Positions 16,386 through 24,670 of a DNA stretch of 29,248 nucleotides are shown in pieces (the first letter of the stretch is position 1; each line of letters starts with the position of its first letter). Both the position numbers and the translations under genes were made by a program. Source of the stretch: RGIG426 sp045639905 (GTDB lineage: Bacteria; Bacillota; Clostridia; Oscillospirales; Acutalibacteraceae). Below the pieces are notes generated by a model that searched no databases, was not told the origin of the DNA, and was given only the letters and a program-made list of their open reading frames with translations. The stretch lies in the NCBI GenBank assembly GCA_045639905.1, contig JAZUDZ010000060.1, positions 1-29,248 of the forward strand, given 5' to 3'.

Positions 16386-18248
16386 ATGATAGTCTATCAA
16401 GGCATAAAAGAAAACTTCATACAAAGCGTGGAAGCAGATACGATTGCGCCTCAGATTAATGCAAAAGTATTTGAGAAAACCCATCGTCATGTATCTCCCA
16501 AAGAATATGAATCCTGGGAAAATTCCATGCAGTACATGTATAAGGTGCTGAATGACAGAAACATTCCGGAAGATGTGGGAATCGCCATTGAGTACAACAT
16601 TCCGCAGACATCCAAACGGGTTGACTTTATGATTTCCGGATATGATGAGAACCGGACCGGGAATGTTGTTATTGTAGAACTGAAACAGTGGCAGGAACTG
16701 ACTGCCGTACAGGGCCAGGATGCTTTGGTTGAGACATTTACGGGCGGAGCAAAACGACAGGTGGTGCATCCGTCTTATCAGGCCTGGTCTTATGCGAGCA
16801 TTATCAGGGACTATAACGAAATGGTCTGGTCCGGGAATATCGAGTTGTCTCCCTGTTCCTATTTGCACAATTATCAAAGGAAACCGAATGATCCTTTGGA
16901 TGCCGAACAGTATACAGAGTATTTGCAGGAGGCGCCGGCTTTTACAAGGGGAGAAGTGGACAAACTTCGCTCCTTTATCAAAAAGAATATCTCTTACGGC
17001 GATAAGGCCAATCTTCTTTATCAAATTGATTCCGGCAGAATCCGTCCGTCGAAGATGCTACAAGATGAACTGAGCTCCATGGTAGCCGGCAATCGGGAAT
17101 TTACATTAATTGATGACCAAAAGGTTGTCTATGAAAATACATTGAACAAAGCCAGACAGAGTGCTTCCGACAATCAAAAACGGGTCGTGATAGTGGAAGG
17201 CGGACCGGGAACCGGGAAAACGGTGGTTGCCATCAATCTGCTTGCCCAACTTACAAATGATGGTCTGTTTTGTCAGTATGCATCAAAAAACAGTGCACCG
17301 CGTAATGTGTATGCTGCCAAGTTAAAAGGAACATGTCGGAAAACACATATAGATAACATGTTCAAAGGATCCGGCAATTACTTTGATTGTGAAGAAAATG
17401 TGGTGGATGTGATTTTGGCTGATGAGGCGCATCGGCTTAACAACAAGTCCGGTATGTTTCACAATCTCGGTGAGAATCAAATCAAGGAAATTATCGGTGC
17501 ATCCAAATGCAGTGTCTTCTTTATTGACGAAAGTCAGCGAGTAACAATTCAAGATATCGGCAGTATTGCTGAAATCGAGAAGTGGGCAGCTGATTGGGGT
17601 GCTGAAGTATCCCATATGAAACTAGATTCACAGTTCCGCTGTAACGGTTCCGACGGATATCTGGCATGGATTGACTATGTTCTCCAAATTCGAGAAACTG
17701 CGAATACGGATTTAGAAGACATCGATTTTGATTTTCGTGTTGTAGATTCCCCCGAGGAACTTCGCGAGATGATTTTCGAAAAGAACAAGAATACAAATCG
17801 TGCAAGACTTCTTGCCGGATATTGCTGGGACTGGATTAAGGAAGGAAAAAACAATTCCGATGTTCATGACATAGTGATTGATGACTTTTCAATGAGTTGG
17901 AACCTTGGGAACAGTTCTACCTGGGCAATCGACGAGAACTCGGTGAACGAGGTCGGTTGCATTCATACATCTCAGGGTCTTGAATTTGATTATGTCGGTG
18001 TTATTATCGGCCCGGATCTTCGCTTTGAAAATGGGCGTGTCATTACGGATGACTCTAAACGTGCATCCACAGACCAGTCATTGAAAGGGATTAAAAAATT
18101 GCATCAAGAGAATCCCGAAAAGGCGAAACAAATCGCGGACGAGATTATTCGGAACACATATCGCACACTGATGACGCGTGGGATGAAGGGGTGCTATATA
18201 TATTGCGTGGATAAGCAACTACAAGAATACTTCAAGGAAAAGTTCTAA
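16386..18248 (+). CDS. PD-(D/E)XK nuclease-DUF2075 helicase fusion (Schlafen-type ATPase)
   Basis: 620 residues; GAGGAG lies about five bases before the ATG. The N-terminal region has a PD-(D/E)XK signature: Asp80 in RVDFMISG and Glu98-x-Lys100 in VVIVELKQW. A DUF2075-type superfamily 1 helicase core follows: Walker A GGPGTGKT (272-279), DEAH Walker B (346-349), FIDESQR sensor, the HTSQGLEFDYVGV motif and a C-terminal RTLMTRGMKG motif resembling helicase motif VI. DUF2075 proteins resemble Schlafen helicase domains and are found in bacterial defence islands. It is followed after 40 bases by an HNH endonuclease and a methyltransferase in the same direction. Likely action is ATP-driven nucleic-acid translocation with cleavage in the cytoplasm; the substrate is unknown. 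Confidence 0.85.
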   Translation: MIVYQGIKENFIQSVEADTIAPQINAKVFEKTHRHVSPKEYESWENSMQYMYKVLNDRNIPEDVGIAIEYNIPQTSKRVDFMISGYDENRTGNVVIVELKQWQELTAVQGQDALVETFTGGAKRQVVHPSYQAWSYASIIRDYNEMVWSGNIELSPCSYLHNYQRKPNDPLDAEQYTEYLQEAPAFTRGEVDKLRSFIKKNISYGDKANLLYQIDSGRIRPSKMLQDELSSMVAGNREFTLIDDQKVVYENTLNKARQSASDNQKRVVIVEGGPGTGKTVVAINLLAQLTNDGLFCQYASKNSAPRNVYAAKLKGTCRKTHIDNMFKGSGNYFDCEENVVDVILADEAHRLNNKSGMFHNLGENQIKEIIGASKCSVFFIDESQRVTIQDIGSIAEIEKWAADWGAEVSHMKLDSQFRCNGSDGYLAWIDYVLQIRETANTDLEDIDFDFRVVDSPEELREMIFEKNKNTNRARLLAGYCWDWIKEGKNNSDVHDIVIDDFSMSWNLGNSSTWAIDENSVNEVGCIHTSQGLEFDYVGVIIGPDLRFENGRVITDDSKRASTDQSLKGIKKLHQENPEKAKQIADEIIRNTYRTLMTRGMKGCYIYCVDKQLQEYFKEKF

Positions 18249-18288
18249 ACAATATTGAGTGTAGGTCTTGGTTTCGGAGGTGAGTAAA

Positions 18289-19389
18289 ATGTTTTTGCCT
18301 GAAAGTGAAGGGTTGTCGATTCAGTCATTGTCGCGTGTTTTTTCGGACATGAGTGAGTCGTACAAGATATTCTGGCTTAGAGGGATTCTCGATATTATCA
18401 AGGCAGGCAAAACACACGCAACCTTCGACGAAATCATTAACCATATGGTGACGGATGCATGGTATATGGTTTCAGAATATCATTTAAATTTAGGACCAGC
18501 GGATACGCTGGAAAAACTGGTTCTGTACACACAAGAAATCAGTGGCCTGAAACCATCGGCGAAAGCACAGGATGTGTTGGCGTTTCTTACAACATGCAGC
18601 GATACAACATTGACAAGGTATAAAAGCACATTGACGCTAAATGTTCCATATCGTTTTCATGCTCCGTTTATGCCGGACTTTCGAGGTAGTGCATGGAATA
18701 AAACGGCGGATGTGATTGGTCGAGTTAATGGGGATACAAACCTGATTTATCGGTTTGGCGGTGGTGCCGGACTTGCCAGAACAATTGAGATTTCAAACGA
18801 GTGGCAAAAGTATTTTGAAATTAATCAAGCGATTGTATCCGGATGGCTTGAGTACAATCTGATCATCTATTTACAAAGGCGAAATCCGAGTGTTCCCGGC
18901 ATATCGAACAAATTAGCGCCCCCCAGTGAAAGGAAAATGGAAAAGGCCAAAAAGTTCTGGAAGAGCGTTATAGAATACAAGCCGATTATAAACATCTACG
19001 CTGGCGATGGCAGTGTTATGTCCAAAACCGACATTTCCCTTGATCACTTTGTGCCGTGGTCATATGTTGCACACGACGAACTTTGGAATTTGGTTCCGAC
19101 AACCAAAAGCTTAAACAGCAGCAAAAGCAACGGTCTACCCAACTGGAATCGATTTTTTCCAGCTTTGTCCGATATCGAGTATTGCTCATATCAAGCAATT
19201 TGGACATCAGATCAAATTCATGCAACATTTGAAAAGTGCCGCGCAGAACATGTAAACAGCAACGAAGCAAACAGCAAACTATATATTCCCAATTTGACAA
19301 AATCTGAGTTTGCAGGACACTTGGAAGACCTGATACGGCCCACATACAACGCGGCGAAGAACCTTGGTTTCGGAGAGTGGTCGGTATGA
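18289..19389 (+). CDS. HNH endonuclease domain protein
   Basis: 366 residues from ATG 18289, just after GGAGGTGAG; a TTG 21 bases upstream was rejected because it lies ahead of this ribosome site. The first 240 residues are a helical region I do not recognise. An HNH fold follows: LDHFVPWSY with Asp252-His253, ELWNLVP with Asn267, and SLNSSKSN with Asn276 and Lys279, the DH...N...N/H arrangement of HNH_4-like metal-dependent nucleases. The last 80 residues are helical. It lies 40 bases after the helicase and overlaps the methyltransferase by 4 nt, so the three are one transcription unit. It probably cuts DNA; the N-terminus would give specificity (inference). Confidence 0.8.
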   Translation: MFLPESEGLSIQSLSRVFSDMSESYKIFWLRGILDIIKAGKTHATFDEIINHMVTDAWYMVSEYHLNLGPADTLEKLVLYTQEISGLKPSAKAQDVLAFLTTCSDTTLTRYKSTLTLNVPYRFHAPFMPDFRGSAWNKTADVIGRVNGDTNLIYRFGGGAGLARTIEISNEWQKYFEINQAIVSGWLEYNLIIYLQRRNPSVPGISNKLAPPSERKMEKAKKFWKSVIEYKPIINIYAGDGSVMSKTDISLDHFVPWSYVAHDELWNLVPTTKSLNSSKSNGLPNWNRFFPALSDIEYCSYQAIWTSDQIHATFEKCRAEHVNSNEANSKLYIPNLTKSEFAGHLEDLIRPTYNAAKNLGFGEWSV

Positions 19390-19997
19390 GCGAACGAGAA
19401 GACAAAACGATAAGCTATTACAATGAGCATGCGGCTGATTTTCAAAATTCAGTCAGCACGGCTAATATGAATAGCATGTGTGACCGTTTCCTTTCCTATT
19501 TGTCCAAGCCCGCACACATCCTTGATTTAGGATGTGGAACAGGCCGTGATAGTTTATATTTTTTAGATCATGGTTATACAGTACTTCCGATGGATGCTTC
19601 AGAAGCAATGTGCAAAATCGCATCGAAAATAACTGGGCTTACAGTCAGACAGCTTCGCTTTGAAAATCTCGATTATACGGACGAGTTTGATGGTGTTTGG
19701 GCATGCGCATCCCTGCTTCACGTTGAACGTGAAAAGCTACCTGCGATATTACGGAAGATAAACAAAGCGCTTAAACCCGGTGGCATATTATATATGTCGT
19801 TTAAATATGGAGAAACCACCAGGAAAAAAGAGGGACGTTTGTTTACGGATATGACGGAAAAAGATTTATTTTTTCTTTGTAATGAGTCCAACGGATTTGA
19901 ATTAGAGGATTATTATATTACAGCTGATGTGAGACTGGAACGAAGCGATGAAAAGTGGCTGAATATCATAGCCAAAAAAATGAATGACAACAATTGA
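19386..19997 (+). CDS. Class I SAM-dependent methyltransferase
   Basis: 203 residues from ATG 19386, eight bases after GGAGAG and overlapping the HNH stop (ATGA). Motif I is LDLGCGTGRD (47-56), which binds SAM, with Asp70 at the end of beta-2 for the ribose hydroxyls, and DGVWACASLLHV as the motif IV/V region. It has the compact Methyltransf_11/25 architecture of small-molecule methyltransferases, not the target-recognition domain or DPPY/NPPF motif of DNA methylases. Its role beside a helicase and a nuclease is unclear: it could modify a nucleotide, tRNA or protein, or simply be a passenger. Confidence 0.85.
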   Translation: MSEREDKTISYYNEHAADFQNSVSTANMNSMCDRFLSYLSKPAHILDLGCGTGRDSLYFLDHGYTVLPMDASEAMCKIASKITGLTVRQLRFENLDYTDEFDGVWACASLLHVEREKLPAILRKINKALKPGGILYMSFKYGETTRKKEGRLFTDMTEKDLFFLCNESNGFELEDYYITADVRLERSDEKWLNIIAKKMNDNN

Positions 19998-20165
19998 AGG
20001 CGCAATTTCAAGTATTAGGTCGAGGTTCCCTAAATATATGCTTTTGCCCAGCCAACACTCCCGTCGGCGATTCTCAAACCATGAACCGTCCGATGTGCGA
20101 ACACAAGATAGATGTTTCTAAATAAGACAGTAATTAATCGAATTTTTGGCCCCAATAATTAATAC
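19998..20165. other. Intergenic stretch with no recognised feature
   Basis: About 170 bases between the methyltransferase stop and the hairpin at 20166. No coding frame, repeat of the CRISPR type or promoter was recognised. Together with 20166-20545 it makes a 548-base gene-free zone whose right part holds the operator-like repeat, cas promoter and tracrRNA. Confidence 0.6.
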
Positions 20166-20213
20166 GAAAAGCCAACCGATTTCGCGCAAATAAAAGAAAT
20201 TGGTTGGCTTTTC
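20166..20213. terminator. Bidirectional-looking terminator between defence operon and CRISPR locus
   Basis: GAAAAGCCAACCGATTT (20166-20182) pairs with AAATTGGTTGGCTTTTCC (20198-20213 region) with one G-T pair. A-rich left and T-rich right flanks suit termination in either direction. Confidence 0.7.
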
Positions 20214-20251
20214 CATTTAAATGAAAACAAATAGATTATTTTTATCGATTA

Positions 20252-20269
20252 TGTGCTAAATATGGCACA
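20252..20269. promoter_or_regulatory. Inverted repeat TGTGC-N8-GCACA upstream of cas promoter
   Basis: TGTGCT and GGCACATA form an interrupted palindrome ending 19 bases before the putative -35 of the cas operon. The same element lies at 12851-12868. The position suits an activator or repressor site. Confidence 0.45.
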
Positions 20270-20288
20270 TAATAGCGAGGAAAGTATG

Positions 20289-20317
20289 TTGATTAATCCT
20301 TAGAGAAAACTTATACT
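20289..20317 (+). promoter_or_regulatory. Putative promoter of the cas operon
   Basis: TTGATT (20289-20294), a 17-base gap and TATACT (20312-20317) make a good sigma-A promoter. Transcription would begin near 20324, leaving a leader of about 220 bases that runs antisense through the whole tracrRNA before reaching cas9. Confidence 0.6.
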
Positions 20318-20390
20318 ATAAATAAGAGTTTGGCCTCTAAAAAGGGGGCATACTTTATAGTGTTTTCGTGGTGTATATCTATGACAAAAG

Positions 20391-20509
20391 AAAAAAGACC
20401 TCGAAAAGAGGTCTTCTTGAAAGCACACACTGTGCAGCCGGTCTAGGCCGACGATTTGAGTAAACTTTTATTTGAACTCATAGTGCAATTCCATAGGGAT
20501 TGGAATCTT
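20391..20509 (-). ncRNA. tracrRNA of the type II-A system
   Basis: On the minus strand the 5' part is an anti-repeat. Bases 20481-20500 pair with the array repeat over about 20 bp with two G-U pairs, then an asymmetric bulge, then a 5-bp lower stem (TCAAA, 20471-20475), the usual lower stem-bulge-upper stem form. Downstream come a GUCGG/CCGGC hairpin, a GCACA/UGUGC hairpin and a terminator stem AAGACCUC/GAGGUCUU with a U run ending about 20391. Length is about 119 nt. It pairs with pre-crRNA for RNase III processing and loads Cas9. Placement opposite cas9 is as in streptococcal II-A loci. The 5' end is inferred from the promoter. Confidence 0.9.
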
Positions 20510-20515
20510 GAGTTG

Positions 20516-20544
20516 AGAATATCATATAGAAAGGAAGTTGTCAA
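20516..20544 (-). promoter_or_regulatory. Promoter of tracrRNA
   Basis: On the minus strand a perfect TTGACA (20539-20544), a 17-base gap and TATTCT (20516-20521). It sits between the cas9 ribosome site and start codon and predicts a start near 20509. Confidence 0.75.
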
Positions 20545-20545
20545 T

Positions 20546-23500
20546 ATGAAAAATCAAAAATATTATCTCGGATTGGATATTGGTACGGATTCAGTAGGAT
20601 ATGCTGTAACGGATGAAGAATATAATCTTTTGAAATTCCACGGGGAACCGGCTTGGGGTGTGACGCTGTTTGATGCGGCTAGCCTTAGCGCAGAACGCCG
20701 TGCTTTTCGAACTGCCCGCCGTCGTCTTGACCGTCGGCAACAAAGGGTCCAATTAACTCAAGAGTTATTTGCTAAGGAGATTACCAAAGTTGACCCTCAG
20801 TTTTTTGTGCGTCTTCAGGCGTCAAATCTGTTCCGAGAGGATGCAGGTGAGCCGTACGCTCTATTCAATGATGATGATTTTACGGATAAGGAGTATTACG
20901 AAAAATATCCGACAATTCATCACTTGATCTTTGACTTGATGACATCTTCGGAGCCTCATGATGTCCGTCTTGTATATTTAGCATGTGCTTGGTTAGTGGC
21001 ACACCGTGGCCATTTTTTAAACAACATCAATAAAAACAACTTGTCTGAAATTAAGGATTTTTCCGCATTATACAAATCATTTGAAGAGTATTTTATCCAG
21101 AATGATTATGTTCTGCCCTGGACGTGTGAAGATGCGGACCGTATCGGAGATGTTTTGAAAAAAAAGCAGACAGTCACGGCAAAGAGTAAGGAATTGCTGG
21201 CCTTATTGTTTCCGGGAACGAAACCCTCTAAAACAGCAGAGGAAGATTTTCCGTTTAGTCGAGAAGCTCTTGTAAATCTTCTAGCAGGTAGAAAAGTGGA
21301 ATTAAAGGCGCTGTATTCTAATGATGAATATAGTGAATTCGGTTCGGTGGCTCTTTCCATGGATGATGATAAACTGGCGGAGATACAAGCCAATCTTGGT
21401 GATGATTTTGAATTGATTACAACTGCCAGAAAACTGTATGACTGGGCAGTTTTGTCTGACATTTTGGGCGATAGCGAGTGCATTTCAGAGGCAAAGGTCA
21501 AGGTGTATGATCAGCATAAAGAAGATTTGAAAAATCTGAAAATACTGATTCATAAGTATTGTCCTGAAAATGTTTACAAAGAAATGTTCCGGCAAGTTGT
21601 AAAGCGTGATAAAAACGGTAAAGATGACAAGAGTGGCAAAGAGATAATGATAAACAATTATGTTGCTTATGCTTATCACACAGACGAACCTGCAGAGAAA
21701 TCAAAAAAACTGAAAAAAATTAGTAATGACGATTTTGGCAAGTATGTTTTAGAAGTGTTCAAAACATTTACACCTGACGAAAAAGATGCAAGTCTCGTAG
21801 AAGATATAAAAAATCGAATATCGTTGAACACTTTTATGCCAAAACAAAAAAATACCAATAATCGCGTTATTCCGTACCAGTTATATTGGTATGAACTGAA
21901 AACCCTTTTAGATAAAGCTGCCGGTTATTTGCCTTTTTTACAAGAAAAAGATTCAGAGGGGCGTTCTGTACAGGAAAAAGCATTGTCGATTATTACATAT
22001 CGAATCCCTTACTTTGTCGGACCTTTAAATCGCAACTCCGAATTTTCGTGGATTGTTCGTAAAGCAGAAGGGAAAATTTATCCGTGGAATTTTGAAGAGA
22101 TAGTAGATCTGGACAAAAGTGAGGAGGAGTTTATCAGAAAGCTTACAAATCGTTGTACCTATTTGCCGAGTGAGACGGTTTTGCCGAAGGATTCACTGTG
22201 TTACCATAAATTTATGGTGTTGAATGAAATCAATAATCTAAAAATAAATAACCAACGGATTCCGGTAGAACTGAAGCAGAGAATATATACCGAATTGTTT
22301 ATGAAGCGTAAAAAAGTTACGCTTAAAGCCATCAGAGATTTTCTTATGTCAGAAAACCAGCTTGGTAAAGACGATATGCTAGATGGCGTGGATGTTGAGA
22401 TTAAGTCAAACTTGGCTCCTCAAATTGCGTTTAATAGATTGCTTGCATCCGGATTGTTGTCCGAGCAAGATGTAGAAAGAATTATTGAGAGATCTTCCTA
22501 CGCGGAAGACAAGGCTCGTGTTGCCAATTGGCTCCGAAAAAAATATCCTTCTTTGCCAGAATCGGAAATTAAATACATTTGTAGTGTCAAAATCAAGGAT
22601 TTTGGCAGGCTTTCTCGCGCGTTTTTATGTGACATTATCGGGCAAGTCGATGGGGAGGAGTATTCGATTCTCCAAGCCATGTGGGAAACGAAGTACAATT
22701 TGATGGAGCTTTTGTCGGATAAATTTACATTTAACGAAGTTGTAAAAGCATGCCAAGAACAGTATTATACGGAGAACAAAAAATCTCTTTCTGACCGACT
22801 TGATGACATGTATGTTTCCAATGCGGTTAAACGACCGATTTACCGTACATTGGATATCGTAAATGATGTTGTAAAAGCATTTGGAAAGCCGGAGAAGATT
22901 TTTGTTGAAATGGCTCGAGGAACATCCGAAGACCAAAAGGGAAAACGTACTAAAAGTCGGCGAGAACAAATCATGGATTTGTATAAACAGTGTCGTGATG
23001 AAGATGTGCGTGAACTGAAGGCGGAACTGGAAAGAATGGGAGACGCAGCTGATAATCGACTGCAAAGTGAGCGCCTCTTCTTGTACTATATGCAACTTGG
23101 AAGAAGTATGTACAGCGGGACTCCGATTGATTTGGAAAAGCTCAGTTCGGATTCCAAAATTTACGACATTGACCATATTTATCCGCAGGCAATGGTCAAG
23201 GATGATAGCATTCTTAACAACAAAGTACTTGTTTTGTCGGAAGAAAACGGAAAGAAATCCGACGCTTATCCGGTCTTCCCAGAATGGCAAAAGAAGATGT
23301 TCGGATTGTGGACCTACTATAAAGAAGTTGGTTTGATTACGGAAGAAAAATTCAAACGTTTGACTCGAATTACTCCCTTTTCTGAAGACGAAAAATGGGG
23401 GTTTATCAATCGGCAATTGACCGAAACATCCCAATCTACAAAAGCGGTTGCAACATTACTTTCCGAAAAATACCCGAAATCGGAGGTTGTTTATGTTAAG

Positions 23501-24670
23501 GCTCGTCTTGCGTCTGAATTTCGTCAAGAGTTCGATTGCCTAAAGTCGAGAGTATTCAACGATCTCCATCATGCCAAGGATGCATATTTAAATATTGTTG
23601 TTGGCAATGTGTATTATACAAGATTTACAAAAGAATGGTTCTTTAAGAACATGGATGGTCGCTACAGTATCAAAACGTCGACACTTTTTTCAAAAGAAAG
23701 AGTTGCAAATGGAAAAGTGATTTGGCGTGGGGAACCAGATATTGCTAAAGTGAAAAAGGTGCTAGGAAAAAATAACGCACATTTTACAAAGTATGCCTTT
23801 TTCAAGAAGGGTGGCTTTTTCGACCAAATGCCTGTTCCTGCGAACAAGGATTTAGTTCCGCTCAAAAATGGATTGAACACAGAAAAATACGGTGGATATA
23901 ACAAGGCGGGGGTAATGTTTCTTATTCCTGTGCGATATAGTGTTGGCAAAAAAAGTGAAGTTTTGATTATGTCTGTCGAAATGCTTTATGGGAAACGCTT
24001 TTTAGAGGATACAGCTTTTGCAAAAGAGTATGCTTTCTCTCGCCTAAAATATATTTTGGGCAAACAAGTGGATGATGTTTCCTTCCCGATGGGAATGCGG
24101 CCGTGGAAAATTCACACGATGCTATCACTCGATGGATTTTGCGTGTGTATTGCGGGTATTGGTAGCAAGGGAAAGTGTTTGGTGGCTTCCCCTGTTATGC
24201 AGTTTTCGGCCTCGCCAGAATGGAATACATACCTAAAACGTGTCGAAAGATTCGTAGAAAAGTGTAGCCAAAACAAGAATTATATTTATGATGAAAAATT
24301 CGACTGTATTACCCCTGAAAAAAATCTACAGTTATATGACCTTTATCGTGAAAAAATGACAAAGAGCATTTACAGAAAGCGTATTAATAATCCGTCAGAA
24401 GTTCTAGAATGCGGTAGAGAAACATTCATTGCTCTTGACGTAAAGAAACAAGCACAAGCTTTGCTGTCAATTCACGGGGTGTTTGGACGTGTTTCCGGTG
24501 GGTGCGATTTAACTTTGATTGGCGGAGCCGGCAAGGCGGCCGCGACGGTGAATTTTAGTTCAACAATATCCAACTGGAAAAAGCAATACTCAGATGTTCG
24601 TATCATTGATCGGTCAGCATCAGGTTTGTGGGAAACAAAATCCGCTGTCAACTTGTTAGATTTAGCATGA
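20546..24670 (+). CDS. cas9: Cas9 endonuclease, type II-A
   Basis: 1374 residues, a usual II-A length. ATG 20546 follows AAAGGAAG (20530-20537); an in-frame start 90 bases earlier was rejected because it would translate the tracrRNA region. RuvC-I has YYLGLDIGTDSVG with Asp11; an Arg-rich bridge helix follows (about 48-75, ERRAFRTARRRLDRR); RuvC-II has FVEMARG with Glu788; HNH has YDIDHIYPQ with His877 and KDDSILNNKVL; RuvC-III has LHHAKDAYLN with His1009 and Asp1012; a PAM-interacting C-terminus ends like streptococcal Cas9 (SGLWET). All catalytic residues are present, so it should cut both strands of crRNA-matched DNA next to a PAM that cannot be predicted here. It heads a four-gene operon with 4-nt overlaps. 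Confidence 0.97.
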   Translation: MKNQKYYLGLDIGTDSVGYAVTDEEYNLLKFHGEPAWGVTLFDAASLSAERRAFRTARRRLDRRQQRVQLTQELFAKEITKVDPQFFVRLQASNLFREDAGEPYALFNDDDFTDKEYYEKYPTIHHLIFDLMTSSEPHDVRLVYLACAWLVAHRGHFLNNINKNNLSEIKDFSALYKSFEEYFIQNDYVLPWTCEDADRIGDVLKKKQTVTAKSKELLALLFPGTKPSKTAEEDFPFSREALVNLLAGRKVELKALYSNDEYSEFGSVALSMDDDKLAEIQANLGDDFELITTARKLYDWAVLSDILGDSECISEAKVKVYDQHKEDLKNLKILIHKYCPENVYKEMFRQVVKRDKNGKDDKSGKEIMINNYVAYAYHTDEPAEKSKKLKKISNDDFGKYVLEVFKTFTPDEKDASLVEDIKNRISLNTFMPKQKNTNNRVIPYQLYWYELKTLLDKAAGYLPFLQEKDSEGRSVQEKALSIITYRIPYFVGPLNRNSEFSWIVRKAEGKIYPWNFEEIVDLDKSEEEFIRKLTNRCTYLPSETVLPKDSLCYHKFMVLNEINNLKINNQRIPVELKQRIYTELFMKRKKVTLKAIRDFLMSENQLGKDDMLDGVDVEIKSNLAPQIAFNRLLASGLLSEQDVERIIERSSYAEDKARVANWLRKKYPSLPESEIKYICSVKIKDFGRLSRAFLCDIIGQVDGEEYSILQAMWETKYNLMELLSDKFTFNEVVKACQEQYYTENKKSLSDRLDDMYVSNAVKRPIYRTLDIVNDVVKAFGKPEKIFVEMARGTSEDQKGKRTKSRREQIMDLYKQCRDEDVRELKAELERMGDAADNRLQSERLFLYYMQLGRSMYSGTPIDLEKLSSDSKIYDIDHIYPQAMVKDDSILNNKVLVLSEENGKKSDAYPVFPEWQKKMFGLWTYYKEVGLITEEKFKRLTRITPFSEDEKWGFINRQLTETSQSTKAVATLLSEKYPKSEVVYVKARLASEFRQEFDCLKSRVFNDLHHAKDAYLNIVVGNVYYTRFTKEWFFKNMDGRYSIKTSTLFSKERVANGKVIWRGEPDIAKVKKVLGKNNAHFTKYAFFKKGGFFDQMPVPANKDLVPLKNGLNTEKYGGYNKAGVMFLIPVRYSVGKKSEVLIMSVEMLYGKRFLEDTAFAKEYAFSRLKYILGKQVDDVSFPMGMRPWKIHTMLSLDGFCVCIAGIGSKGKCLVASPVMQFSASPEWNTYLKRVERFVEKCSQNKNYIYDEKFDCITPEKNLQLYDLYREKMTKSIYRKRINNPSEVLECGRETFIALDVKKQAQALLSIHGVFGRVSGGCDLTLIGGAGKAAATVNFSSTISNWKKQYSDVRIIDRSASGLWETKSAVNLLDLA

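Noticed and set aside
19386..19997. DNA methyltransferase of a restriction-modification system
   Set aside because: No DPPY/NPPF-type catalytic motif or target-recognition domain; the compact fold suits small-molecule, RNA or protein methylation.
20456..20545. Cas9 start 30 codons upstream of ATG 20546
   Set aside because: That segment is the complement of the tracrRNA and its promoter, lacks a ribosome site, and the residues do not resemble a Cas9 N-terminus; ATG 20546 has AAAGGAAG before it.
24628..24666. Longer Cas1 N-terminus
   Set aside because: The 13 extra residues come from the end of cas9 in another frame; family proteins begin at MSWRT and the 4-nt ATGA overlap matches the rest of the operon.
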